Shown here: in pieces, positions 45,233 through 54,316 of the stretch | How the letters are laid out: each line of letters opens with the position of its first letter | Numbering within the stretch: the stretch's first letter is position 1 | DNA from: Sphingobacteriia bacterium | GTDB taxonomy: Bacteria; Bacteroidota; Bacteroidia; Chitinophagales; Chitinophagaceae | Assembly (NCBI GenBank): GCA_947452295.1 | Contig: CANGCK010000006.1 | Location: 26,454 to 90,453, forward strand | Length of the DNA: 64,000 bases | Direction: 5' to 3' | Notes under the pieces: model-generated | Database searches by the model: none | Told to the model about the DNA's origin: nothing | Seen by the model: the letters and a program-made list of their open reading frames with translations, nothing else | Position numbers and translations under genes: made by a program

Positions 45233-47842
45233 ATGGCAAAATCAAGTACCGATACCCCGTTGATGCAGCAACACAGGGCAATAAAACAGAAATATCCCGA
45301 TGCTATTTTATTGTTCCGGGTGGGTGATTTTTACGAAACATTTGGAGAAGATGCAGTAATTGCATCAAACGTATTGGGTATTACCCTAACCAAAAGAAAT
45401 AATGGCGCTGCAGCATCAAGCGAATTGGCAGGTTTTCCACATCACGCGTTAGATACCTATTTACATAAATTGGTAAAAGCGGGTTATAGAGTAGCTATTT
45501 GTGATCAATTAGAAGACCCTAAAACCGTAAAAGGGATTGTAAAAAGAGGGGTAACAGAGATGGTAACTCCAGGAGTGGCTACTAATGATAAATTACTGGA
45601 GTATAAAAGTAATAATTTTTTAGCCGCCATTCATTTTGCTGAAAGTAATATAGGCATTGCTTTGCTGGATATTTCTACTGGAGAATTTTTTGTTGCACAG
45701 GGTAATGATGAGTATATTGATAAACTAATTCAAAGCTTAAAACCAGCAGAAATCATATTTCAGCGCAGCTATCAAAAACATTTCAAGGAAATGTATGGAA
45801 CTAAGTTTTATACGTATACACTAGAAAGTTGGATTTTTGATGAAGCGTATGCCACCGAAAGTTTATTGAAACATTTTCAAACGCATTCATTAAAAGGCTT
45901 TGGCATAGAGGGTTTTAAAGAATCTATTATAGCCGCAGGAGCCATTCTACATTATTTAAAAGATACCGAGCATCCAAATCTTCAACATATTACGCATATT
46001 CAGCGCATAGAAAGGGATGATTTTTTATGGATGGACAGATTTACCATTCGCAATTTAGAATTATTGCCCACCGGCGTTGAACAGCATACCAGCTTATTGC
46101 AAGTATTAGATAAAACGGCAAGTCCCATGGGGGCCAGGTTACTAAAAAGATGGCTTGCATTTCCACTCAGAGATATCACTAAAATCAATGAACGATTAGA
46201 TACTGTAGAATACCTTATTTTACAAACCGAATTAAGAACTCAACTCATTCAATCAATTAAAAGTTGTGGTGATATAGAAAGGATTGTAAGTAAAATTCCA
46301 CTCAAAAAAATCAATCCAAGGGAAGTAATTCAATTGGCCAAAGGTTTAGAGCAAACCACTTTAATTAAGGAATGGCTTTCTAGCAGTACCAATGCTTATT
46401 TGAAGCGATTGGCAGATGCTTTAAATGGTTGTGCATTTATATTAGCCAGAATACAACAAGAAATTGTGGAAGCACCACCTGTAATGATTAATAAAGGTGG
46501 CTTTATTCAATCTGGGGTAGACGAAGAATTGGATCAACTCAGAAAAATTGCCAGTGGCGGAAAAGAATACTTGGTAAACATTCAGCAAAGAGAGGCAGAA
46601 AGAACCGGCATCAATTCATTAAAAATAAGTTTCAACAATGTATTTGGCTACTATTTAGAAGTAACCAATTCACATAAAAGTAAAGTTCCTGCCGACTGGA
46701 TTCGAAAGCAAACCTTGGCAAATGCAGAACGTTACATAACACCAGAGTTGAAAGAATATGAAGAAAAAATAACTGGGGCAGAAGACAAGATTTTAGCAAT
46801 AGAACTAGAACGATACAACCAATTACTTATAGCCTTACAAGATTATATTGCTCCTGTACAAGTTAATGGAAACATTTTAGCGACAATAGATTGTCTGATT
46901 TGTTTTGTAGAAACTGCTTTGCAATTTAATTATAAAAAGCCATTGTTACATGAAGGGATGGAATTGGTCATTAAAGAAGGCCGGCATCCGGTTATTGAAC
47001 AAAACTTAAATGCCGATGAAACCTATATTTCTAACGATATAACACTAGACCCCACGGCGCAACAAGTAATTATTTTAACCGGCCCGAATATGAGTGGTAA
47101 AAGTGCATTGCTTCGCCAAACTGCTATTATTACGCTAATGGCACATATGGGAAGTTTTGTACCTGCTACCTCTGCAAATATTCCATTGACCGACAAAATA
47201 TTTACAAGAGTAGGTGCTTCAGACAACCTAAGCGGGGGCGAGTCGACTTTTATGGTAGAGATGAACGAAACCGCTAGTATCATTAATAATATGTCGGCCA
47301 GGAGTTTGATTTTATTAGATGAGATAGGAAGAGGCACAGCTACTTATGATGGGATATCTATTGCATGGAGTATGGTAGAGTTTATACATAATAGTCCATT
47401 TAAGCCCAAAACCTTATTCGCCACGCATTACCATGAATTGAATGAATTAGAAGAGCGATTGACAGGAGTAAAAAACTACCATATTACCCACAAAGAACTG
47501 AGCAATAAAATTATTTTTCTACGGAAGATGGCACCTGGTGGCAGTACACACAGTTTTGGTATACAGGTAGCGCGAATGGCCGGAATGCCCGCCACATTAA
47601 TAGATAGGGCGAATGCTATTTTACAACAACTAGAGCAGCAGCATGTGAAAGAAGATGGCAAAGAGCGAATAACAGCTGTTTTAAAACAAGTGGAAGCCCC
47701 AAAAGTACAATTGTCTATTTTCGATAGTCATTCACAAACATTTGATCAAATCAGATCGATGTTAACTTCTATAGACATCAATAGACTTACCCCTGTTGAA
47801 GCATTGATGAAACTAAACGAGGTAAAGGATTTATTACAATAA
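45233..47842 (+). CDS. mutS: DNA mismatch repair protein MutS
   Basis: An 869-aa mismatch-recognition ATPase. Domains in order: the N-terminal mismatch-binding domain with the FxE motif (GDFYETFGEDA), a connector, the core and clamp helices (about 250-580), and the ATPase with Walker A GPNMSGKSALL from residue 617, DEIGRGTATYDG (Walker B and D-loop) and the THYHEL signature near 725. The start is ATG 45233 (MAKSSTDTPLMQQ), as the GTG six codons upstream would precede the promoter element. It stands alone; the TrmH-like gene is divergent with 81 nt between. Confidence 0.97.
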   Translation: MAKSSTDTPLMQQHRAIKQKYPDAILLFRVGDFYETFGEDAVIASNVLGITLTKRNNGAAASSELAGFPHHALDTYLHKLVKAGYRVAICDQLEDPKTVKGIVKRGVTEMVTPGVATNDKLLEYKSNNFLAAIHFAESNIGIALLDISTGEFFVAQGNDEYIDKLIQSLKPAEIIFQRSYQKHFKEMYGTKFYTYTLESWIFDEAYATESLLKHFQTHSLKGFGIEGFKESIIAAGAILHYLKDTEHPNLQHITHIQRIERDDFLWMDRFTIRNLELLPTGVEQHTSLLQVLDKTASPMGARLLKRWLAFPLRDITKINERLDTVEYLILQTELRTQLIQSIKSCGDIERIVSKIPLKKINPREVIQLAKGLEQTTLIKEWLSSSTNAYLKRLADALNGCAFILARIQQEIVEAPPVMINKGGFIQSGVDEELDQLRKIASGGKEYLVNIQQREAERTGINSLKISFNNVFGYYLEVTNSHKSKVPADWIRKQTLANAERYITPELKEYEEKITGAEDKILAIELERYNQLLIALQDYIAPVQVNGNILATIDCLICFVETALQFNYKKPLLHEGMELVIKEGRHPVIEQNLNADETYISNDITLDPTAQQVIILTGPNMSGKSALLRQTAIITLMAHMGSFVPATSANIPLTDKIFTRVGASDNLSGGESTFMVEMNETASIINNMSARSLILLDEIGRGTATYDGISIAWSMVEFIHNSPFKPKTLFATHYHELNELEERLTGVKNYHITHKELSNKIIFLRKMAPGGSTHSFGIQVARMAGMPATLIDRANAILQQLEQQHVKEDGKERITAVLKQVEAPKVQLSIFDSHSQTFDQIRSMLTSIDINRLTPVEALMKLNEVKDLLQ

Positions 47843-47846
47843 ATAT

Positions 47847-49049
47847 TTAATCTACTGCAGCATATTCTTGTAAGTATTCAAAATGATGACTTAGTTTACC
47901 TTCGGCTAAAATCGTTGCTTTTTCAATGAGTTCGGATCCACCCGTGCGGATGTCGTTTAAGATGTATTTGATGAGTTGTTCACCAAAAAATCTACTGGCA
48001 TCTCTTGGTAGTTCATTGGGTAAATTGCCCACAGCCATTATATCAATACTACCCATTTCACAAGGAGCAGTTTTATTGCCAAGGTTTTTATTTACGCCAT
48101 AAACAGGTTCATCAATCGTTGAATCGCCCAAATTACAGGGTACGCTTCCAAATTTGTCGTCGGTAATATCTGCTATGGTGGTAATCCGAAAATCGGTTCG
48201 TTTCATATCATCCAATTCAAATAAACGAGGCATATCGTTGCTCCAGTAAATTCCATTCATTAAAATATCTGTTTCCGAAAAATATTGACTGAACAAACAA
48301 TTGTATTCATGAGGATGTTCGTGAAAATGTTGACGATTGTATTTGCCAGTTGCTTTGTGGCTATATAAATTAGCACCTTTTAATTGAACATAAACTGGAT
48401 AATCGAACTGTTTGGTTAAATAATCTTCTGGCTCAACTTCTTGTACATCCATGAGGTTCATAATTTCCAGGATGCCATGTGCTACTCTCCCACTTCCGGT
48501 TACTACAATTTTAACAGGCGGAAGTTTTAATCCAAAATAAGTATGGATGAGTTCGAGGTAGTCTTTAACTTTATGTACCCTTTCCAAATGATATGCGCCA
48601 GATTTATTGCCATATGCCATCATACCATTGTGCGCACCAACTATACCTGCAAAAAAGCCAAACCCAATAATACGTTGTCCATCTTTATGTTCCAGGCATT
48701 CATAATCAATAAGCGTAATTTTATTTTGAACCATCGCATGCATTAATGCTTGGTTATAAGGCTGCATTTTTTTAGTATGAGAAAAAAATGCATATCGCTT
48801 ATTCGGAATGAGTTGATTTACAGGAACTTCTTTAATCCCTAATAGTAAATTACAATCGCTTAAGTTGTTGGTTAATTCAATTCCTGCTTGTTGGTATTCG
48901 GCATCTTTATAACATCTATTGGGAGAAGGTTGTACTTTAATTTGAATATCGGGAAAGTGTTTAATCAAAAATTTGCATTGGGCGGGAGTGAGTGCTACCC
49001 TATTGTCGGCAGGAACTTTTCCTTCTTTAATCAATCCTATAACAAGCAT
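47847..49049 (-). CDS. Saccharopine dehydrogenase/alanine dehydrogenase-like oxidoreductase
   Basis: A 400-aa NAD(P)-binding enzyme. The N-terminal half has the AlaDH/PNT-like signature EGKVPADNRVALTPAQC (about 8-24) and the second domain has a Rossmann nucleotide motif GSGRVAHG (near 200). The C-terminal CNLGDSTIDEPVYGVN resembles the saccharopine dehydrogenase (lysine-forming, LYS1) family. The substrate is unproven. I use the ATG at 49049 (MLVIGLIKEGKVPAD) instead of 49178: the latter adds 43 residues and would overlap the divergent hscB-like gene. It converges with mutS. Confidence 0.8.
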   Translation of the reverse strand: MLVIGLIKEGKVPADNRVALTPAQCKFLIKHFPDIQIKVQPSPNRCYKDAEYQQAGIELTNNLSDCNLLLGIKEVPVNQLIPNKRYAFFSHTKKMQPYNQALMHAMVQNKITLIDYECLEHKDGQRIIGFGFFAGIVGAHNGMMAYGNKSGAYHLERVHKVKDYLELIHTYFGLKLPPVKIVVTGSGRVAHGILEIMNLMDVQEVEPEDYLTKQFDYPVYVQLKGANLYSHKATGKYNRQHFHEHPHEYNCLFSQYFSETDILMNGIYWSNDMPRLFELDDMKRTDFRITTIADITDDKFGSVPCNLGDSTIDEPVYGVNKNLGNKTAPCEMGSIDIMAVGNLPNELPRDASRFFGEQLIKYILNDIRTGGSELIEKATILAEGKLSHHFEYLQEYAAVD

Positions 49050-49170
49050 TGTACTATTTTTGTGCAAGATACGAGATTGATAAGAAGAAAATATATAATA
49101 AAAATCATATTTTATTTCAATTTTAACTCCCCTAAGCGGCATTACTTTTTTCAATAAGAAAACGAATAAC

Positions 49171-49683
49171 ATGCACAAAAATTATTTTGAATTATACAAT
49201 ATCCCAATGAATTTTCGGCCAGATTTAGCGATAGTGAAGAAGCAGTTCTATTCATTGAGTAAACAATACCACCCCGATTTTTTTGGAAGTGCAGATAAAG
49301 AGAAGCAACAAGAAGCCATCGAATTAACTGCAGAAATCAATGAAGCATATCAACTATTTCAATCGCAAGAGGAGGTAATTAAATACATTTTACAATTGCA
49401 TTTACTAGTGGAAGTAGAAGAAAAGTATGTGCTATCGCCCGATTTTTTGATGGAAGTAATGGAGCTCAATGAACGTATAATGGAATTAGATGCAACAGAT
49501 GTAAATGAAAAAAAATTGATCCAAGAAGCGCTTGAAGAATTAGAACATTCAATATATGAAATGGTTAATCCTATTATTACAAGTTTTAAAGAGGGTGTTA
49601 GCACCGAAAAAGAATTGTTGCAAGTGAAAGATTACTACTACAAGAAAAAATATTTGGATAGAATTGGGGCGGCATTGAAATAA
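49171..49683 (+). CDS. hscB: HscB-like J-domain co-chaperone
   Basis: A 170-aa protein with an N-terminal J-domain (about 3-75, HPD motif in YHPDFFG) and a C-terminal helical HscB-type domain (about 85-168, ending YYYKKKYLDRIGAAL). HscB stimulates HscA (Hsp70) in transferring Fe-S clusters from IscU. The length matches HscB. No isc gene is adjacent, and the gene is divergent from the oxidoreductase gene, so the Fe-S role rests on fold and motifs. Confidence 0.85.
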   Translation: MHKNYFELYNIPMNFRPDLAIVKKQFYSLSKQYHPDFFGSADKEKQQEAIELTAEINEAYQLFQSQEEVIKYILQLHLLVEVEEKYVLSPDFLMEVMELNERIMELDATDVNEKKLIQEALEELEHSIYEMVNPIITSFKEGVSTEKELLQVKDYYYKKKYLDRIGAALK

Positions 49684-49759
49684 ATTGGCTTATAAGTGGT
49701 TAAAACAACTGATTTTAAACTGTTTGGGGTGTCGAAAATAAGTGACAAGAGTATATTTT

Positions 49760-49791
49760 TTTGGTCAATTTAACATGATGTGTTAATATTG
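49760..49791 (+). promoter_or_regulatory. Promoter of tRNA-Leu
   Basis: TTTG (49760-49763) and TAATATTG (49784-49791, one mismatch from TAnnTTTG) are separated by 20 nt and lie 16 nt upstream of the tRNA. This is a good Bacteroidota-type promoter. Confidence 0.5.
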
Positions 49792-49807
49792 CACTCCTTA
49801 ACAAAGA

Positions 49808-49891
49808 GCCCAGATGGCGGAATTGGTAGACGCGCTAGACTCAAAATCTTGTTATCGTAAGGTAGTGCAGGTTCGATTCCTGTTCTGGGCA
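49808..49891 (+). tRNA. tRNA-Leu (anticodon CAA)
   Basis: A class II tRNA of 84 nt. The acceptor stem GCCCAGA pairs perfectly with TCTGGGC, the T arm is GCAGG-TTCGATT-CCTGT, and the D arm has GCG/CGC. The anticodon loop CTCAAAA gives anticodon CAA (49842-49844). A long variable arm (TATC-GTAA-GGTA) identifies it as a leucine (not serine) type together with the anticodon. No CCA is encoded. The anticodon stem has a U-U mismatch (49836 and 49850). Confidence 0.95.
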
Positions 49892-49900
49892 CAAAATTCA

Positions 49901-49932
49901 AAAAGGCGATTCTTAAATGAGTCGCCTTTTTT
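49901..49932 (+). terminator. Terminator after tRNA-Leu
   Basis: Stem GGCGATTC with GAGTCGCC (one G-U pair) around a 6-nt loop, flanked by A-run and T-run (TTTTTT). It follows the tRNA by about 10 nt. Confidence 0.75.
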
Positions 49933-50075
49933 CGTTGTATAATATTCTCAGTAAATATTTTTTTTCGGACTTGTCAATATAAATCCCCCCCACTTTCCCT
50001 CATCTCTATAAGTTGAATCAAAGACAAACTGCATTTTGACAGAGAGCTCGCTTTTTGAACATTACTCTTCTAAAG
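49933..50075. other. Intergenic region between tRNA-Leu and the DUF1573 gene
   Basis: AT-rich stretch with a C-run near 49985-49991; no coding region or structured RNA was recognised. Confidence 0.3.
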
Positions 50076-50109
50076 AAAAGCCCCATTCAATAATATGAAT
50101 GGGGCTTTT
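50076..50109. terminator. Terminator downstream of the DUF1573 gene
   Basis: A 14-bp stem AAAAGCCCCATTCA/TGAATGGGGCTTTT with a 6-nt loop. On the minus strand it follows the DUF1573 stop codon by 22 nt. Confidence 0.8.
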
Positions 50110-50131
50110 GATATTTATTCTATTAAATGAA

Positions 50132-50518
50132 TTATTCAGCTACACCATGAAATGCTACAGGCTTTGTTAGCGCTCCGCTGAAAAACAAAGTAGCCGACTT
50201 TTGAAAATTACCTTTCGTCATACCATTAAAACCCAAAGTAATTGATGCAGATTCACCCGGAGCAATTACTTGACCTTTTGTATATTTAGGAGTAGTGCAA
50301 CCACATCCAACTTGAACGTTTTCTATAGTTACAGGTTCTGAACTAATATTTTTAACTTGTAATGCATATTCTACTGGCTTACCGTAAACAATTTTACCAA
50401 AATCATAATTATCATTAGAAATACTTAATATTTTAGTAATATCTTTTTGAGCAGTTTGGGCATTAGCAACAAACGCAGCACCGGCAATCAAAACGGTCAT
50501 TAAAAACTTCTTCATCAT
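50132..50518 (-). CDS. DUF1573 domain secreted protein
   Basis: A 128-aa exported protein. A signal peptide (MMKKFLMTVLIAGAAFVANA) is followed by one DUF1573 immunoglobulin-like domain (about 30-125): YDFGKIVYGKPVEYALQVKNISSEPVTIENVQVGCGCTTPKYTKGQVIAPGESASITLGF is the classic pattern, including the conserved G-C-G-C-T. Such proteins are common in Bacteroidota, with unknown function, probably periplasmic. It is a single gene. Confidence 0.92.
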   Translation of the reverse strand: MMKKFLMTVLIAGAAFVANAQTAQKDITKILSISNDNYDFGKIVYGKPVEYALQVKNISSEPVTIENVQVGCGCTTPKYTKGQVIAPGESASITLGFNGMTKGNFQKSATLFFSGALTKPVAFHGVAE

Positions 50519-50723
50519 AGTTTATGGTTTTTTATTATACAAATTTGCAACGACCTTTTTACTTTACCAAGTATTTATTGATAAAAAATCATAAAACAAG
50601 GTTAATTATCAAAAATTAGCCAAAAATGCAATAATTGGCTTATTACTATCAAAAGTACTTTTGGGGAGCCAATTACAGATATTAATATTAAACATTTTAC
50701 GTTCAGGATGATGTTTCAGCACT

Positions 50724-50731
50724 TATATTTG
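50724..50731 (+). promoter_or_regulatory. Putative -7 element (TATATTTG)
   Basis: An exact TAnnTTTG match 21 nt upstream of the ATG of the thioredoxin-fold protein gene. Confidence 0.4.
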
Positions 50732-50752
50732 CAAAATTAATATACATATTGT

Positions 50753-52129
50753 ATGAAATCCCGTATTCTACTGCTTATTTTAGTTGTACCATTTGTTGTA
50801 AAAGCACAATATCAAATAAAATTAAAGATCCAAAATGCGGCAGATAGCATTGGCTATATGAGAGGCTGCATTTTTGATGACAAAAATTACATTCCTAAAG
50901 ACACTTTAAAGCTATACACAGGAAATGTTACCTCTAAATACAACAAATCTATAATTGGAGGTATATATTACTTTCAATTCCCTAAAACAAAACAAAAGAT
51001 ATTTTTCACTTTAGAGAATAGAGACACCATTCTATTTACTATTAACAGTAGTGATTACTTACAGTCTATCAAAAGCAACAACAAAAAAAATGAATTGTTT
51101 TTTGCTTACCAGCGATTAGAAAAATCATTCGCTTACATAGACAGTGCCTATGCGCAAGAGTTGGCCAAAGGAAAAAAGTTTAACTTAATTCAAAAAGATG
51201 CTTTTTTTAAATTTAAACGCGATACACTTTTCGCATTCAGACAAAAAGCATTAAAATCATTGAAAGAAGGAGATGTGTTGCATTTACATTTTACTACACT
51301 CAACCATTTAGATGGTTATGTTCCGGAGCGGAAAAATATTGCCACAAGAAATGCATTCATCAAAAAATTTGATTTAAACAATCCCAGATTATTGTTTAGT
51401 CCTAATTTAGAAGAAATTCTTTTTGAATATTTATCTGCCTACCCTATGCATGCAGATTCGCTTTGCAAGGGCATAGATACTGTTTTAACAAACTACGACT
51501 GTAGGGGAAAATCGTATACTTATATATTTGAATATTTTGCTAAATTGTTACGCAACAGAAATATTCAAAATAATACCGAAGGGTTTAATTATTTAATTGA
51601 TCATTATATAAAAAATGGCAAATGTGCTTATCCGAATGAAGCAAAAGCCAATGAATTTCTTAGTCAGTTAAAACAAGCTACTTCTCAGTCATTAAAAGAT
51701 ACTTGTATAAATTTACTATTAAAAGACACGCTAGATGTAACGCAAAACTTACATGAGTTTGCTAAAAACTTCGATTATACTGTAATTGCATTTTATGCAC
51801 CAACCTGCGAACATTGTCAAGTTGAAATGCCTGCAATGGACAGTACTATTGAAGTGTTAGAAAATAAATATAAAATACATATCGGTAAATTTGCAGTTTG
51901 CAATGAGCCAGGTGTTCCTAAACAAGTTTGGACAGACTTTATATACAAATACCATTTATTGAATAATTATAAGCATGTAACATTACCTCAAGAAAACAAT
52001 GAAATCAGGCAATCATTTGATGCTTATTCTAATCCTACTTTTCATTTAATTAATAACGAAGCTAAATTAGTATCTAAAAAAATTAGTCCCATTACGCTAA
52101 AGCGTTTTTTTGCAACATTAAAGCAATAG
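50753..52129 (+). CDS. Secreted thioredoxin-fold (TlpA/ResA-like) protein
   Basis: A 458-aa exported protein. A signal peptide (MKSRILLLILVVPFVVKAQ) leads into an N-terminal region (about 20-330) that resembles the DUF4369/DUF5106 domains found in front of thioredoxin domains in Bacteroidota. A C-terminal thioredoxin-like domain (about 335-458) has the motif FYAPTCEHCQVEMP, with redox-active Cys352 and Cys355 (CEHC). It is probably a periplasmic thiol-disulfide protein. A bidirectional terminator follows. No cytochrome c maturation gene is adjacent, so its partner is unknown. Confidence 0.85.
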   Translation: MKSRILLLILVVPFVVKAQYQIKLKIQNAADSIGYMRGCIFDDKNYIPKDTLKLYTGNVTSKYNKSIIGGIYYFQFPKTKQKIFFTLENRDTILFTINSSDYLQSIKSNNKKNELFFAYQRLEKSFAYIDSAYAQELAKGKKFNLIQKDAFFKFKRDTLFAFRQKALKSLKEGDVLHLHFTTLNHLDGYVPERKNIATRNAFIKKFDLNNPRLLFSPNLEEILFEYLSAYPMHADSLCKGIDTVLTNYDCRGKSYTYIFEYFAKLLRNRNIQNNTEGFNYLIDHYIKNGKCAYPNEAKANEFLSQLKQATSQSLKDTCINLLLKDTLDVTQNLHEFAKNFDYTVIAFYAPTCEHCQVEMPAMDSTIEVLENKYKIHIGKFAVCNEPGVPKQVWTDFIYKYHLLNNYKHVTLPQENNEIRQSFDAYSNPTFHLINNEAKLVSKKISPITLKRFFATLKQ

Positions 52130-52133
52130 CAAT

Positions 52134-52176
52134 AAAAAAGTGGCTACAGGAAATTATTTCCGGTAGCCACTTTTTT
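52134..52176. terminator. Bidirectional terminator
   Basis: Stem GTGGCTAC/GTAGCCAC (52140-52147 and 52163-52170) inside A- and T-runs. It lies between the convergent thioredoxin-fold and PorT-like genes. Confidence 0.8.
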
Positions 52177-52193
52177 AGTATTAAAGCCGCTTA

Positions 52194-52787
52194 CTAAAAT
52201 TTAAAGCCAACACCAAGTTGTATTTGTCTACTGGTCCATTTTTGCTGATCAGAGAAATCATTAATATTGTTTAGGCCAATATTATATCTACCATACACTC
52301 TAAGCATTTTCAAATTTATTTGAGCACCTAATACCATGGCAATATCTCCACTTGCAAATGCAGCTTTTCCATTATTTAAAAGGTTTTCATTTTTATTCAT
52401 TAAAATACTGAACTGAGGTCCGGCGTTTAAGGTAAGAATATTACCAATATTGTATCGCAATAAAACAGGGATGGATAAATAGTTTAATTTAAAATCTGTG
52501 GGGATAGTTTGGTAAATGGCTGCAATATTTGTAGCATGTTTTGAAGAAGTTTGGCTCCATAAAACTTCGGGCTGAATACCCAATCTTTTTGTAAAATCAA
52601 CTTCTGCAAATAAACCAGCGTGGTAAGAAAAATCAAAACCATCATCCAATGATTCACCACTTAAATTGTTTAGATTAGCGCCAACTTTACCGCCAATTCT
52701 AAAACCACCTCCACCGCTTTTACTTTGTGCATTTACAGAAAGGCCACATAAGAGCAATGCGAATAAATAAATTAAATTCTTTTTCAT
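52194..52787 (-). CDS. PorT-family outer membrane beta-barrel protein
   Basis: A 197-aa protein with a signal peptide (MKKNLIYLFALLLCGLSVNAQ) and a small beta-barrel of the PorT/OMP_b-brl_2 family. Typical features: GGKVGANLNNLSG near 32, FDFSYHAGLFAEVDFTKRLGIQPEVLWSQ, NYLSIPVLLRYNIGN and the C-terminal strand QIQLGVGFKF. Function is unknown. It is in a convergent arrangement with the thioredoxin-fold protein. Confidence 0.9.
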   Translation of the reverse strand: MKKNLIYLFALLLCGLSVNAQSKSGGGGFRIGGKVGANLNNLSGESLDDGFDFSYHAGLFAEVDFTKRLGIQPEVLWSQTSSKHATNIAAIYQTIPTDFKLNYLSIPVLLRYNIGNILTLNAGPQFSILMNKNENLLNNGKAAFASGDIAMVLGAQINLKMLRVYGRYNIGLNNINDFSDQQKWTSRQIQLGVGFKF

Positions 52788-52800
52788 AATGTTTTTATTT

Positions 52801-52828
52801 TTTGTCTTTTGAATTTTGTCTTTTGAAT
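52801..52828. repeat. Tandem 14-bp repeat (TTTGTCTTTTGAAT x2)
   Basis: Two perfect adjacent copies (52801-52814 and 52815-52828) in the spacer between the PorT-like gene and the metallophosphoesterase gene. Similar TTTTGAA units occur near 59919-59955. Confidence 0.8.
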
Positions 52829-52872
52829 TTACTACTTCAATAGCTATGCCAAACTTTTACTTCAACAAAACT

Positions 52873-54129
52873 TTAACGGTTTGACTTTAACTCCAACACT
52901 GTTATTTCCGGCAGAATACCTACCCTTCCTTGATAGCCTAAGAATCCAAATCCCCTATTAACATATAATTTTTGGCGCCCATCTTCATAAAGTCCTGCCC
53001 ATTGTTTATACATCCATTGAACCGGACTCCATTTAAAATAAGCATTGTCAATTCCAAATTGCATGCCGTGGGTATGACCCGATAAAGTAATGTCAATGTC
53101 GGGATAATTTGTTTTCACTTCGGCATCCCAGTGACTAGGATCGTGGCTCATTAAGATTTTGAAGGGAATATCTTCTGTACCGGGGTGAGCAAGGTTCATT
53201 TTGCCATATTTGGGAAATCTACCTTTAGCGCCCCAGTTTTCAATACCGAGTAAAGCAATTTTTTCGCCATCTTTTTCTAAAATCTGGTGTTCATTCATCA
53301 ACAAACGCCATCCCATATTAGCATGTACCGATTTAAGGTTTTCTAAGTTGTTTACTTTGGCTTCCTGAGTTGGCCATGAAACATAATCGCCATAATCGTG
53401 ATTTCCAAGCGTACTAAAAACACCCATTGGAGCTGTTAATCTCCCAAAAACAGCTTGATAATCGTCCATTTCATCGGCTCTGTCATTTACCAGATCTCCG
53501 GTAAAGAGAATAAGATCGGCATTTTGTTGAAGAATCAAATCAATCCCTTTATTAACAGCAATTGGATCTTGTAAACTACCACTATGGATATCACTTATAT
53601 GAATTAATTTAAAACCATGAAAGGCATTGGGTAAATTAGGGAAAAATAAAGTATGTTTCTTTACTTTATAGTTGTATTTATTATTAAATCCAACCAAAAG
53701 GGTACCAAATAAGCTCCCACCCAGGCCAATTCCCAACCAACTTAAAAAGGCAGAGCGAGAGAGTAACTGGCCATCCGGAGTAAGGCTGAACTTATTATTA
53801 TTCAACGCTTTACTAAGCAACCAGGGAATCGTTCTTCTAATATCATCCGTAAAAAAAATCAAAGAGCCTATTAACTTGGCAAAAAACAACCCAACTATAA
53901 TTGAGAATACATAGTTTCTAAACATTTTAGAAGTTTGTAAAAACTGTAAATAAGGGAAAAGAAGCAAGGTAGCCAGTGTAAGTGCAGAAATTAACCAATA
54001 ACTGTAGTTAATGAATAACCTGCTTTTATCTGATAAAGGCTGGGATACTACTTTAACAGCTTGAAAAACATAATAATCTAACAAAAAAATGATGATAGCA
54101 ATCACCCAAAAAAAACCGGAATTCCGCAT
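52873..54129 (-). CDS. Membrane-bound metallophosphoesterase
   Basis: A 418-aa protein with about four N-terminal membrane helices (about 5-25, 40-60, 70-92 and a weaker one at about 125-150) followed by a calcineurin-like metallophosphoesterase domain (about 155-410). The five motifs are visible: HISDIHSGS, FTGDLVND, GNHDYG, MSHDP and SGHTHGMQFG. Relatives include YkuE-type phosphoesterases and UDP-2,3-diacylglucosamine hydrolase-like enzymes; the substrate is unknown. The catalytic domain could face the cytosol or periplasm. The gene is monocistronic, divergent from parA. Confidence 0.88.
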   Translation of the reverse strand: MRNSGFFWVIAIIIFLLDYYVFQAVKVVSQPLSDKSRLFINYSYWLISALTLATLLLFPYLQFLQTSKMFRNYVFSIIVGLFFAKLIGSLIFFTDDIRRTIPWLLSKALNNNKFSLTPDGQLLSRSAFLSWLGIGLGGSLFGTLLVGFNNKYNYKVKKHTLFFPNLPNAFHGFKLIHISDIHSGSLQDPIAVNKGIDLILQQNADLILFTGDLVNDRADEMDDYQAVFGRLTAPMGVFSTLGNHDYGDYVSWPTQEAKVNNLENLKSVHANMGWRLLMNEHQILEKDGEKIALLGIENWGAKGRFPKYGKMNLAHPGTEDIPFKILMSHDPSHWDAEVKTNYPDIDITLSGHTHGMQFGIDNAYFKWSPVQWMYKQWAGLYEDGRQKLYVNRGFGFLGYQGRVGILPEITVLELKSNR

Positions 54130-54251
54130 AACACAATATTAAAAAATTAAATATTAGGGTAAAATCTGTGTAATAAACGTCAAAATTAGGCTTTAGGTTG
54201 GGTAATGTTGAAAACTTAACTTGAATTATTAGGTTGCTTCCTCAAATAATG

Positions 54252-54282
54252 TTTGATAGCTGTTACCGATAACGTAATTTTG
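54252..54282 (+). promoter_or_regulatory. parA promoter (TTTG-N19-TAATTTTG)
   Basis: TTTG at 54252-54255 and TAATTTTG at 54275-54282 are separated by 19 nt and lie 34 nt upstream of the parA ATG. This is one of the best Bacteroidota consensus matches in the window. Confidence 0.6.
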
Positions 54283-54316
54283 GAGGCTTGCAAAAAAGCG
54301 TTAAGCAACTATAATT

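Noticed and set aside
49050..49178. N-terminal extension of the saccharopine-dehydrogenase-like gene
   Set aside because: The added 43 residues do not belong to the fold and overlap the divergent hscB-like gene.
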